Below, piece by piece: positions 29,169-42,600 of a DNA stretch of 64,000 nucleotides. The notes beneath the pieces were generated by a model, which was not told the DNA's origin, ran no database searches, and saw nothing but the letters and a program-made list of their open reading frames with translations. The stretch lies in contig NOWV01000012.1 of the NCBI GenBank assembly GCA_003344405.1, positions 124,001 to 188,000 on the forward strand, read 5' to 3'. Position numbers and translations under genes: made by a program. The DNA comes from Trichoplax sp. H2 (taxonomy: Eukaryota; Placozoa; Uniplacotomia; Trichoplacea). The first letter of the stretch is position 1. Every line of letters starts with the position of its first letter.

Positions 29169-30314
29169 ATGGTAACAGAACGAGGATGGAATGATCCGCC
29201 TGATTTTTTATTCCAAAATAACAAACCTACAAGTGATGTACCACGACTATACCGCTTATATGGCAAAAGGCAAACGCCTTCGAGTGCGATTCCTGCCAAT
29301 AACCGTAAGTTGAAATCGATATAATCTTAAGTCAAAAATATTATGAATATATGGAATCACTTTTCGATACTTTTTTAAATTCTATATCTGACAGTCACCA
29401 CAAATTTCTTAAACAAAGACAATGGACCCCCAATTTCCGTAGCTCCTCCTATCATTCATACAGATAAATCGAAAGAAAACAATCTCGCCGACGATACTAG
29501 TCATCAATCCTTGTCCTCAACTACTAGTGTAAGCCTCACTGTTGATGAAATGACCGGATGCCTTAAAAATATGTTGGATAAATGTAAAGAATCGTTGGAT
29601 GTAAGCGATTATGTTCTAATTCATGTCTTAAATAACTCAAATAACACACTGTATAACATTACCTAGTTATGCCAGTGCTATAGTTACAGTATACGAGTAT
29701 ATATACAAAGATTATAATTTGATGCACCAGTGTGCTAGAATATTGCTTACAGCAATTGACTCACAGGTTGTATACCGCTTTAAAATTTTCATGTTGTCAT
29801 TTGACGCGATACTTTTTATCATTAGGTAGAGGCGATAGCTGATATCGAGAAAAGATTGCAGGAAATGGAGTCCAAATGGCGTTCAAATCTACTATCAAAA
29901 TCTACCATTGATGCATTATCGACAATTTATGATGGTGAGACTAAGAAATTCCGGCAATTTTCACTTTATGTCTAGCAGGATTATTTACTTTTATTGTAAA
30001 AGTAAATCTTTCTGATGCAAAAGTGCAGCTGCTCTTGTTAATAACTGTAATCATTCTAAATTTATAGCAATAAAGGATGGTAGCAATTATGAGAAAGCCA
30101 GCGAAGTCTGTACTGCTTTGGCTAAGAACAATGTTGAAGAAGTAATTTTTAATTAGTAGTACTGTATTTAATATCAAACAATCGAGTCTATAAAATTATG
30201 TTCCTACAACTCGAAAATGACATCGCTTTGATTCTCTCAATAATAATTTTTTATCATGGAAAGGTTGGTCCTTGGATACCTGGAATACACCGACTGATAC
30301 AACAACGTCTTTGA
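29169..30314 (+). CDS. SRA1: Steroid receptor RNA activator protein (SRA1/SRAP)
   Basis: Five exons: 29169-29304, 29395-29600, 29826-29934, 30068-30141, 30264-30314; 191 aa. The N-terminus has the diagnostic ERGWNDPPDFLF (ERGWNDPPQF in human SRA1). The middle is proline/serine-rich. The C-terminal helical domain includes VDEMTGCLKNMLDKCKESLD, EAIADIEKRLQEMESKW and KASEVCTALAKNNVEEVGPW followed by IPGIHRLIQ, which aligns without gaps to the human C-terminus. In vertebrates this locus gives both a coactivator RNA and this protein; here a clear coding frame is conserved. The last exon uses a weak-looking acceptor (ATGGAAAG), chosen because it alone restores the family sequence. The gene ends 482 bases from the convergent CHM gene. 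Confidence 0.9.
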
Positions 30315-30796
30315 GTCTCATCGCCTTTCTACTATGACTTTTATGTAGAACATTTATGAGACATATATATGTATTTTTCATACTAGGAGATTTCGTCATA
30401 TAGTACAAAAGATATGACTGTTATACAATGTAATGCATCGAAGTGATATTATAAGCCATACGAGTGTTAAATCAAGAATAAGCAGGTTTTAAATTTCATC
30501 TAATATATAACATAATTACTTCACTGCTTCTGTTACCTCCCTTACTCGAAATAATGTTATATTATATTATTACCTCTAAAGACTCGATAGTTGTATTTCT
30601 TACAGTAGATATGACTTTACTGTAACTATGAAGTATGACTGTATACCTATGAACGACTTCAGCACCTTCTTTGCCATTGTATAAGACATTGATTTGGTCA
30701 GCCATTATAACATTTTATTATATCTATTATTGCAATCTGAAAGCTAACACCATATCTATCATTAATACAGTAGAAAACTAGTTCCATGTATTGTGT
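30315..30796. other. Convergent 3' interval SRA1 / CHM
   Basis: 482 bases between two stop codons facing each other; it must hold both 3' UTR ends. No gene or unambiguous shared polyadenylation signal is seen. Confidence 0.6.
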
Positions 30797-33700
30797 TCAC
30801 ATTTCATTAGGTTTCAGTGATGAAGTTGTACTCGTATTTTCATCCTCATTATCTTCCATTTGGATTTCTTCGTTTTCTTCGCAGCCGGAAAATCCAGCAT
30901 TCTCTCCAGTTTCTTTACCATTCTTTTGCGGAGAAGTATCATCGATAATGATATCTTCAGGATCAGGAGGAGAAGGAATAAACTCTTCATTAGGACAAAT
31001 GTTATGGTACATATTTTCTGCCTAAATAAGCATAGTAAATACACGAATGGTGTCAAAAAATAACTTTTGCAGAACAACGTCATTTAAAACTAGTCCGCTA
31101 TAACACCTAGATTCATAGACCAGCTAAAGTATATTAGACGTAATATACGATTACTCAAGAACTAATCACCAATCAAATCAATCAGTAAAGTGATTGATCT
31201 TGAGAGTATTAGATAACACAAGACATGTACCTTTGCTACGATAGATTTAAAACTCATTTCGCTATCTATTGGATCTACGGTTAAAATATTTGATGGCAGT
31301 CTCTCCTTCACATTGTAACCAATTTGATTAAAATAAGTACACCATAAGACTTTTGGCTTTTTGTTACCATCTTTACCTAATAAGATTAACAAATTTGTTA
31401 CCAAAGCTGCTAAAACACTCAATATATTTAAATATAGTATTCCACCAACAGCGATTCTAACTAATTAGCAATACATATTATGTCTAGTTTTACATTCTAA
31501 TGCTTAGTATTGTGTGGAAATTTTCCATACCAACTTTAAATTTAATAAGTCAGTAAAAGTATTACGCACCACTTTTGTTTCATTATGTATATGAAGAGTT
31601 ACCTGAATTTTCTTCAAAATTAAATAAAGAGTCGGTAACTTCTTGTAGATCATCTTTAGCATTCGATTTCATTAAGCAGGTTAGGTGCACGATATCTATA
31701 GATTGAATATAAATTTTAAGCTGTAAGATATCGAATAAGGTAGCAAGTTACTACTAGCAACAGAGTAATGACCATGTTGATTTCCTTTCACTCGAGTTGC
31801 CTGCTGATTCTTATGACAGTAATAATAATTATAATATATTATATAATCAAGTGTACTTCAGTATACATTGTAAACTTACACAATCCCTCAGGACATGCCA
31901 TAGAGCCAGCAGAAATTTCTAGTCCACGTATTAAATAACTAAGATCACTGGAAGGTAGGGAGAATAAAATCACCTAAGTAAATGAAAAATAGATAAGTTA
32001 CATTTTTCTTATCGTAATACTTATATAGTGAAGGCTCAATTAATTATCTTATACCAATTTATATTTCGAAGTTACAGTCATGCCTACCTCATCTGTTTCA
32101 GTAGGGTAAATTGATTTGTTGGTAATAAATATAGCTCGAGATATTGATTTTTCTTTATCGGGTTCATCAGATAAAAGGGCAGACGGTAAATAACTACTGT
32201 CAATGATGACATTACTGCAAAAGAGTACAACTATATTAGTGCGCATAATTACATAAGTAAAGCTATTACACTTAATGAATTTGCACCAGATCTCCTTACA
32301 TTACCTGCAGGATATTTTCTGCCCTTCATCAGTAATAATTCCTGTACATCTGTATTCGTACATACATTAAATTATCAATGGTGGATGCTTTAATTTATAA
32401 TTAGTCAACACTTATCTCTACTTTCTTTACGGCATACCTATTCGAAGTCTCATCAATAATTAACGAAGGTACTGTCATCCGTAAGCAATAGATGCCACCA
32501 AAGACAGCGCAAAGTCTATGCATTTTGATCGATTTACATAGGGATTAATAACGGTGTATACACACGTAAACACTGTCGATAGCCTGATGTTAGTACGGAG
32601 ATTATTTTACGACACCATCTTACCGACAGAAAGCTTGCGGCAACTCTGCAACCCCATATAATGGCCACAGAAAAGGGGTTTCTCCAAATCGGCCGAGAGA
32701 CTGCAAAAAACATTGTGCAGCAGCTAATCCCTAAGTAAAAATTAGTTATTATTGAATTTAGACCAAAGTACTATAGCAACATTTCCCATAACCATATAAG
32801 AACAATATGACAAAATTATACAGTGTAGTGTTCTGATATAAAACTAAACACAATAAGTATCAGACACAATTTCTATAATTATTTGCTGAATTTGGTAGCA
32901 GTAATCGTATAAATTTGCCATCGTGTAAAGTGAAACAATACTAAGATGAATCAATTCAATTTCATTCGGCCTCAAATACCTCAATAGTTGTAACGTTTTT
33001 TTCCACCATTGCTATACAATGAATAATAAAATGTTGTAAATCCTCACTGAGACGCCAAGACTTGAGATAATCAGAAAAAGGTCGCTGTTCATATTCTGTT
33101 TAAAATCAGAAATCATTAATATAGCCACTACAATATAATAATACTTTGTCAGTTATACGATTTACGAGATTAATCGACGATATTCGATAATGTAAGTGTG
33201 AATATCAATAAGTATTCTCTAGGCTGAATTACGAGATATCATTGATGTAATTAATTTTTAAGACCTTTAAATTTATCTTCGTGCTTTTCATACTCTATGC
33301 AAAAGCTCAAAAATTTCATCAGCATTCTTTTTTCTAACATTGACATTAAATTGGTGGAAAAGACTTCAGATCTCGAACAAGGTACCTAGAACGTGAAGTA
33401 CGCCTTAAAGGTTTATCATTTACGGAAAACGTATAGGCTATTAGATGATTTTAATTTCGATCAAAAAAAGTAGAGGCTAATATCGAATTTTTAATACCTG
33501 GACGAGTCGATTGCCTCTATAAGTTAAAATTTTTGTTACACATTTGAATTCGACATAGCGAGCAACTTTGGACTTAATTAATAATTCCACAAGAGGTCCC
33601 CGGCACAACAATAACTTAACGAAGAAATAAAATGAATAAATATACAATTAAAGAGAGCATACAGTGTGAACAAAATTACTAGACTAATTATATAGGATAT

Positions 33701-36103
33701 TTCAAGCGAGAAATCCATCAAGAAATAATCATATGAAAAACCTTCGGCAATAAATCTATACTAAAGCGCCTCCATAGATCTTTTAAATCTTGATACGTAA
33801 ATTCTTTTGCTGTCCTATCTCTAATTGCTTGGTTTGAACCGACTTGATCAGCTACGCCAGAGGACGGAGCTTGTAATTGGGGTGATTTAGAATTTTCACT
33901 CTTATCTGCGTCATGTTGATTTGGTGTCTTTTCAACATCTTCTACGATACAAAAGGAATAATAAATTATGTATATTAATCTATACTAAGGGGTATCTATA
34001 GTTCTTTTAAATATTTGACAAGCAAATTCTTTGACTGTTTATGTCTAATTGCTCGACTCTGAATCGACTTGAGCTGCTGTACCTGAAGATGGATCTTGGG
34101 ATTGCGGCGATTCAGAACTTTCATCGTTATCAGCATCACGCTGACTTTGGGCCATTTCAATTTCTTCTATATTATGTATTTCATCACCGTCAGTACTCCT
34201 ATCATCTTTCATTATCTCTGGAGCTTTATCACAGTAGCATTCCACTTCAAGATTTAATGTAGTTAATACATCATTGGATAATAGTAGGCGTTTCTGATTT
34301 GTATCGGTATCCTGAATATATGGCGGTAGCTTTTTACCAGACTTTAAATTCTATCAATGTGATTATAACGTATCGAATTTTATTTCGATAATACTATAAG
34401 AAGTATTTGATATCGAATTCTTGTACTATAGCTACTAGGTTATACCCTTGCTTTTTCAATCCATGCTAACAACTTATCAAACGTAAATGCAGCCCACTGT
34501 CCGCCATAGTAATCGTTCCTAATCGTGAAATAAATAATTAATATAGTATGTTGGCTGTTTCTGAAAGATGTAAACGCCTACGTAGGTGATTCTAACAAGA
34601 TAATTTTAAAAGTAAAAGAGTAAGGAAGTTACTTCGTGCAGTTGTATGTACAGGATAATACAGTATAAGTAATATATTCTGGCAGTGTTTATGAATCATT
34701 AAAATATATCTTACACCTAATTATTTAAGTCATTGTAAGTATTGGCTATAGTAGTGCTTAAAGAACTAGTTATATTCAGCCTCTAGTCATTCAATTTCCG
34801 AATTATTTTATATTATATTAGTGACTGTTCTTGCTATGCCTATGAGCACGCTCATATACTGTACAAGCAAAATTTTAACAGAAGATAATACTTTGATGAG
34901 ATCTATGAGTATTAGTATCGAATTTTGAATGCAGTACAAATCGCCAAAACTTGTTTCGTTGGGTAAAAACATAAATACACAAATCTCTAACTTTCGATGC
35001 ATACGTAGTTAATTGCACAGTTGTACAATGGTATAAAAAGAATAATACATATCTAAAATAATAATTATTATATATTAATTACAGCTGTTATCTATGTGAG
35101 TATTTCTTAATCAATTTGCGAATATTAAGCATCTTTATACAATCATTATGTTTATTATTAAAGTATAATAATAATTATTATAGAGTCTTACTTATCGACA
35201 TGAAGTACTTTTTTACCAATTCGGGTTAAAGCTGCAGCAGTAATTGCTTCGCTTAATCCTAGTTAATAACCAAATATAGAATTAGTATTGAAAGGTCTTA
35301 CCTTCAAGGTTAGAATATGGTATTACAAACATGTAGCTCAGATTGATCACCAAAACTTATTTGTACATTCAAATGATTTCAAGATGCAAACACGACGATG
35401 ATTTGTGTAGATTATCATCCGTGAATGTGTTTAGTACGGTACAGGAAGTCAGCTTACCTATGGATAAATTCGATTTACAATGAATAGCAATTACTATCAC
35501 CTAAATTTCGAACTACAGTGTAAGGTTGGGTGATACTATTAATCCATGATTGGCCGCTGCATTATAATTGTATGAAGATATCATGCAATTATTAATCTAC
35601 TGTTGCTCCATAGAATGAGTTATCCGTATTACAGGTATACTGTACTGGTATAGTAGTAAGAAAACCTATTGGTCAATCAATCAATCGATCAATTGGATAT
35701 TTTATCAAAATTGAGAAGTGACATGCTGTAAATTCTTTTCTATACTGTTTGCTGTCTCAATCCCCATGGACTAGTACGTTTACTGTAGGTAGAACACATT
35801 CACCGCGAACGATTGTAGATGATTAACATCATAAGCTTCCTAGGGTTATCGATTGTTATGATTAATGTTATTGTAGTATTATTTATTATATGGGTTCTCT
35901 CTTCTTTAGTGATTCTTGACGCCATGAATGAAATACGAAAGGTCAACTAGTTGGATATCATATCGTTCCGTATAAAATATATAGTTTGGCTTTATCATTT
36001 CAAGAAATCAATCAGTTCAATACTGAATATCTAGGCTAAAAATGTTACTTTTACCTGTGCCTATAACGATTACGTCAAATTCGGTAGGTAGATCATCGGC
36101 CAT
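30797..36103 (-). CDS. CHM: Rab escort protein (Rab geranylgeranyltransferase component A)
   Basis: Sixteen exons, high to low: 36103-36055, 35258-35192, 34518-34446, 34350-34083, 33941-33742, 33614-33498, 33385-33265, 33095-32980, 32730-32624, 32515-32438, 32349-32305, 32214-32088, 31973-31880, 31695-31603, 31376-31231, 31021-30797; 641 aa (human REP1 653). It presents newly made Rab GTPases to RabGGTase and delivers them to membranes; related to GDI. Seen: [29 protein letters not shown], an acidic low-complexity insert, [78 protein letters not shown], and the tail [20 protein letters not shown]. All phases close. Exon 12 has an alternative donor at 32054 that would add 11 residues. The acidic insert is encoded partly by a duplicated exon (see 33750-34200). 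It shares a short divergent promoter region with NUP98. Confidence 0.96.
33750..34200 (-). repeat. CHM: Tandem exon duplication in CHM, one copy half decayed
   Basis: Two direct copies at an offset of about 225 bases: 33750-33975 and 33975-34200. On the minus strand both encode a [23 protein letters not shown]-like and [22 protein letters not shown]-like segment. In the downstream copy the frame continues into [15 protein letters not shown], the conserved REP sequence. In the upstream copy the matching region reads SSN followed by stop codons. Splicing at CAG/GTACAG (34083/34082) removes that decayed half, so both acidic halves are retained in the protein. Confidence 0.88.
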
Positions 36104-36179
36104 TGTGTCTGCTACTCGCAATGGTACGAATGAAATGATGTCACAACTGCGGTTGTGCTCACCACTTGATTTCATAGGA

Positions 36180-36420
36180 ATACTATACAGTCCAGTACAC
36201 ACAGTGTACAGTGTACAATGCACGGTACATTGTACGGTACATATACTGGATATGTACTGTACAGTATGATACCGTACAGTGTACAGTGTACAGTACAGCA
36301 CAACAGATCTCTGCAAACGATGTTGAAATGTACTGTACTGTACTTTACCGTACTGTACTGTAAGCAAAGGACTGTACTAGTACTGTACTGTACAGTCCTA
36401 CTGCGAGTACCGTACTGCGC
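36180..36420. promoter_or_regulatory. CHM-NUP98 divergent intergenic region with GTAC palindromes
   Basis: The two start codons (36103 minus, 36626 plus) are 522 bases apart. The central 240 bases are dominated by words such as CAGTGTACAGTGTACAATGC, GTGTACAGTGTACAGTACAG, ACTGTACTGTACTTTACCG and ACTAGTACTGTACTGTACAG. The spacing implies a bidirectional promoter. That the palindromes function in it is inference. Confidence 0.7.
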
Positions 36421-36625
36421 GAAGTTAGGGCCAAAACGCTGAAATCAGACTGCCTACTAAGCATTTCAAATATAACTTTCCTGCTGGCACATTGGTGCAC
36501 TGGCGGCAAAATGAAGCTATAAAATTGAAGTCCTTGTGCTGTGATAACGAAAAACTGTGTGATTTAACAGTTGACTTGGTTTGAAAAAGCCGTTGGAAAA
36601 GAATTCTAAAATCTTATTAACAGCT

Positions 36626-39600
36626 ATGTTCGGATCAACAAATGCAAGTACTCCCTTTGGCGGTAATCAAAGCGGATTTACTGCTACCTCTGGTAAATAA
36701 CTATACTACATATCGTTCACTTCTAGTTTAGAAGCTATTGTATGTGTACCGATGTACTGTATTGGAGTATGATACACTGTACTATATTTGCGTTGGAGCG
36801 AAATTCGCTATGAAATTCTTGAATAACTTTTGCCGAAAACGATAAATTACCAATAAAAATCCACTTGATAATTAATATAGGATCAGTGACCAACTCAAAG
36901 TATGACTTGTATACAATATTGACTCATAATAGCTGTCTTCTAGTTGATTTTCATACCAATCATAATGTACACTAGTAAACTGACTTCAGTGACTGAGAGA
37001 TCCATGACCCAAGCATTCTCGCGTTAACCGAACTCAATCCCACAAGTAAAGATAAAATCAACATTCTGCTTGAAAATGACAATATAATTGAGCATTGATC
37101 GATATATCATTATGATTTTGAAGTGCAGCTGACTTAAAAGTCCTCAATTTTTGTAAGACAGCTATCGATTCATCCATCATACACTACCGTAAACCGTCAG
37201 GTAAAGTGAATATGCGCAGCTACTTATTAATTTGAAAATGACTTACCGACTGATGCAAATTGTGGCTACAGCTGTTTTTCACTTGCTGATACTGTTATAC
37301 TCTATAGTACTCGGCTTTTAATAGACAAAAAATACGTAGAACAATCTATAAAGTGTACGGATGCCATTCCTAGTCCTTTTCTCATTCTCTTAATGATGAA
37401 ATAGATCAATATCCTATATAAGTCTACACCTGAACTAAAAATAATCATGTTATTCTTGCTTTTTATAGGTGGTCTATTTGGTCAGTCAAGTACTAATACA
37501 TTTGGTGCGTAACTAAGACATCACCTACTAGTCGGATAAAATTAATTGCCCTACAATAGTGAAAAACCTACTGAGTAAGAGGTTGCAAACGGTCTTAGCA
37601 GTTGCACTGATATCAACCTGATTTCATCTAATATTGATTATAAAATAATGAACTGAAGCGCGTACTACTGTAGTATTTGGCGATAATCAACAGTAACTTC
37701 ATGCTAGAAAAATTTGACCCAGTTTCTTACCATTCCTTAAAACTGAGCGTCATATTTACGACTTAGCGCACTACAAAAGTGATAATGCCATCTATTACAT
37801 TTCACCTTTTATCGGAGTAGTACAAAGGGAAGGGATACTAGCATCGAGTTTACATCTGTGAACGCTTCTCCCAATCGGCTCCTTTTTGTCCGAATAATGG
37901 ACCATACCAGATTTGATTTACTCAAATAATATTTACTATGCAATTAAGCTGTAGTAACTGTTACATCTACTTTTTGGTATGCCTGATTACTTTCTAAATT
38001 AAATTATGATCTTGGATATTAAATGTAATATACACAAGTTACTATTCAATAATCTCGTCAGACTAGATCAGATAGTCTACATACAGTATAGACGCGTATA
38101 CATTATATATATGTACTTTTCAGCTATAATAGTTAATCTTGGTATACACAGTATTGTATGATGGTTAAGCTATTAGGATTATTAAATAACTACTACCGTA
38201 ATAGTCTAGAAGATAGTTATTGCTTTACAGTTAATCAGAATAACAGTCTTTTAAATGGTATTATCTAGCTTAAAATCTCCTCGAGGATGAGGACAATGAT
38301 GGTATAGCACAACTTTTATTCTGTTATTTCCGTATGGTAAATAATTAAGTTTCAGATCATCACTGTATATTCTGTGATTGGAAATTTGGAATACTAGATT
38401 TTAGCTTCATAGTTAAATAAATTCCATCAGTCTAAAAGGTCTGAATGATTGTTTTCAAGAATACAAATGATTGGAGTTCAGATTACTGTATACGGTAGCA
38501 GGCTTACCAACAGTGTAGTGTATAGCAGGTTGCAAGCCTCGGACCTGACGGTGTAATGTGTGCAAATTACCTATTTAAGGCACAGCTGGGCGTGTGAGTT
38601 CGGCATTTTGGTTCAATACAATCATTAAATTAAGGTCGATCCTGACCAACTATACAGTACACTTCTTACTGCTATGGAAGTGTTATTGAAAATACTGTAC
38701 TGCGAAAGCTAGTAGCTGTTGCTTATTTCATATTGACTGGATTACTTAAGATTTATGCCTTGATTTGAACAGGCTCTGGTAGCACTGGTTTTGGTACTTC
38801 TACAACAAGTGGCTTTGGCAATACTGGTGGTGGATTTGGCACACAATCGAAGTCGTTGTTTGGTAATACGGCTACTACGAGTGCAAGTGGAGGACTGTTT
38901 GGTACATCTGGTAATCAAGTAAATCCTAGTACCAGTTTCGGTGGTAGTGGATTTGGTGGATTTGGTAACATGACGAATACTAGCAACTCCGGTAGCAATT
39001 TCTTCTCAAATACTAATACAAATACATCAAAATCTAGCAATTTATTCGGAAACAATACGAATAATACATTTGGAGGTTAGAAATTGCAATTATGTCAACT
39101 TTATGATAAACGACCTATGGCTTTAATGAGATATCGTTGCTTTTATGGACGCAATATCAGCAATATATTTAAATCTGCTAAAGTAATTATGTTACATTAA
39201 TAGTATTCATTATCCACTGGCTGAATTGACATGATAATTCTATTAAGTCTAGATACATCATTACTATAATTACAAATCATTGTCCGATCTAAAAATCTCG
39301 ATGGAGCCACGAATAAGGCGCATTTGCTTTAATTTGATGTTTCGCACCTTGCTATGTAATCATCTGTACACGCAAAATACCCTATTAGCATCTTTCCTAA
39401 AGTACAATAAACGCGTATATCTGGAGTTACAGACTTACAGTGATCACTCGCAATGGGTGATGTAGTCAATTTTGAGCGTTTAAGAATAAATAATGGATGG
39501 TTTGTCATGACGTCATTGCCACCCATATAGCTTAAATACTTTAATACTGCACCATAGCATAGTTTAATGCAGGACGCAGGCAACCGACCTTGAAACTTTA

Positions 39601-42600
39601 AATTACACTCTTTAAAGACATGACTATTTTTTAGGTACCGCCATTAGATCTTTTCGGATAGAACGAATGTGGATACGCACGTAGTACTTTAAGTTAAATT
39701 ATAACTACAGTACATTAGAGTAATTAAGTTGCGTAACAGAAATGTAAATACTGTACAATAATGCTATGTAATTGGATATTTTTAAAATGTTGAAAACTGT
39801 GTTTATAATAAATGGTTATTATATGTAGAATAGAATAGAGCAATGAAAGAAACTTCACTTCCGACGATCCATAATGTAGTGATATACTCGTAGTTCTTCG
39901 AAAAATCTATGATATGTGGATTTCTCATAAAGCAAAGTAATCCTTTTAACTCTCTTCCAGGATTCGGTAATATGTCTCAGGCTCAAACAGGATCCACAAT
40001 CAAATATAATGTAATTTTAAGTTGCGCTTTTATCTTATTCTCATAATTTTCTTTGACGAAAATTAAAAATTACATTTTATTCTATGTCAAATTATTGCCT
40101 CGATAATTTTGTTATAATTAATTATTACACGTTGTATGTGGCGCTATTACGATCAGCCTCCATCTGCTACGGATACAGTTACACGAAATGGACGTACTGA
40201 AAATGTATCTGCAAGAATCCAATGTATTTCTGCTATGAATGAATACATCAAAAAAAGCCCAGAGGTAAGTTTGTCTGAAGGCATTTCTCATCATTACATA
40301 GAAGGCTTCTGATAAGAGTAGTCATCTGTAAGTGTAGTACAGGATTACGGTATCCTGAATTGACAACCCTTAACGTCTGGCTGTCCATCTCTTTCAATAC
40401 TATCATAATGTCCTTCTCTCAGGAATTGAGATACGAAGATTACATGCAAAATCGTAAGGGTCCATCATCAGGATCCTTTACTGGTGGAGGCATCAAAAAT
40501 TTTGGAAATACAAGCACTAGCACTAGCGGTTTCGGAGGTAGTTCAGGCTTTGGTCAAGGTAAAGTCTTCATATTAATATTTTGAGTTAATGTTATCAAAT
40601 ATCTCAAAGTAAATTTATATAATTTACATCCTTGTAGGCACTACTAGTGTTTTTGGCCAGACACCAACTAGTTCGGTTAACACTGGATCCCTTTTCGGGC
40701 AATCACAACAAACTGGATTCGGTCAAAATGCCAAAAATAATTTTTTTAACAACACATCAACGTCTACGTCTAACGCTTTCGGCGGTGTTAGTCAATCACA
40801 AGGTTTCGGACAGGTAATATGAGAATAAAATATATTATTTAATACTAATAATTTAATATTTGAAACCTTTAAATTTTTTTAAAACATGAAGAATTCATCA
40901 CTCTCTTTTGGTCAGTCAAATCAGCAAAAGCCCCTATTTGGAAATTTATCGTCTAGCAATCCTGCCAGTTTCGGAACCAATACTTCTACCTTCGGTCAAA
41001 GTCAATCTTTTGGTCAAAGCTTCGGTCAACCGAATACAAGCACTAACTTATTTGGAAATAATAATAAACCTAGTAAGTTGAGATGTCTTTAGCATATGAA
41101 CATTAATTTGAAGATTATAACCTAATTATTTCATGTCAAGCTTTTGGGCAAACCAGTACTGCTCCTACCAGCTTCTCTTCTGGCTTTGGATTTCCTTCTA
41201 ATAATACTACTAATACTACCAGTTCTGCGCCTTCGACTGGGCTTTTTGGAACAAACACGTTTGGAACATCTAGCACCAGTTAGTTAATGAAGAATGTAAT
41301 ATATTTTATTAAATATTACGATTAATGGCTTACTATTGCTCAATGTTTTCTTTTTAGACACAGGATTCAATGCTAGTAATTCGCTTTTCGGAAATAAGGG
41401 TGGATTCGGGACAGGTTTTGGAAACACCAGCAATTCTGCTTTTTCAAGCACGGCCAATAAAGGCTCTCTGCCTAATTCAAGTCAATCGTTTAACCTCAAA
41501 CCTGGATCAAATACTTCCTTTGGAACAGGAGGTACTAATTTTAACCTTGGCTTTGGTAGTGCGCAGCCACAACTTCAACTCATCGCTGGTAACTCGATGA
41601 TTGGTCTTAACAAGTATGTTCAACGTTATAATAAGTGTATTAACCATTGGCATTATTATGATACGCAATGCATCTCACCCTATCAATATCTGAATGACTA
41701 ACTATTATATAGTCCTCATTCTGCTGGAATCAACAATAACGCAATGATGTTGCAAGGTCAAATCAAGGCAATGATAAATTCGCCCTACGGTGATACACCG
41801 TTATTTCGCAATGCCGTTAGGGTAAATTAATTATTAGCTTACTATAAAGTTAACGTTTGCAGGTGCAGTTACTGAATTAAGTAATAATTAATTTTTATTG
41901 TTAGGATTCCCGCCATGACTATACCAACAGCATTGTTTCTACAGAATCTGTTCTTAATAATTCTAGTTATGCATACAGCAAATACAGGGTATAATTTTAT
42001 TAATCACTCTGTCTTAGATAGACTTAATATATCCTCAATTATATAATATTCGTTTATTTCCTCTGAATAATAATGTAATTTATTTTATTATTTCCTTAAA
42101 AGGTATCTTCACGATTAGGAGGGAAGATCAGACTTAGCCGACCAAAAAAATTTGATCAGGTACATCTGTCACTACTTTGAATGCAGCTCTTAGACATGGA
42201 CTATATATATATAATACTAATTAATTTCGTAAACACACTATGAAATGAAATCTGCTATGGTTGCTACCTGATCAAAGCTATCTGACGATCTCAACGATGA
42301 ATTACCGTCTGAGGTTACTTTAAAAGCTAAGAAAAATTGGAAAAAATTAACTCTTGTTGACACTCCCGATAAGAAGGTAAGGTCATTCATTCATTTGAGA
42401 AAAAACTAGTTCCCTATTGTATACTTTTTAATACGTTATCCACCCTAGGATAACAAGAACAATTCAGAAACTAAAAGTACCACTGCAGTAAATTACTTGG
42501 AGTGGGAAAAGGGTTATAGTTATGCACGATTTGGATCAGATTCGCATGATAACCGTTCAGAAACTTCCATTCCGTCTCAACCTCCAGAAAGTAGCCCGAA

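Noticed and set aside
30196-30408. Minus-strand open frame over the SRA1 last exon
   Set aside because: It is the reverse of the SRA1 C-terminal exon and 3' UTR; no family match, and it conflicts with the conserved plus-strand reading.
32055-32087. Eleven extra residues ([11 protein letters not shown]) at the end of CHM exon 12
   Set aside because: Possible through the donor at 32054, but the shorter form ending TDE aligns better to human REP1; noted as an alternative, not the main model.
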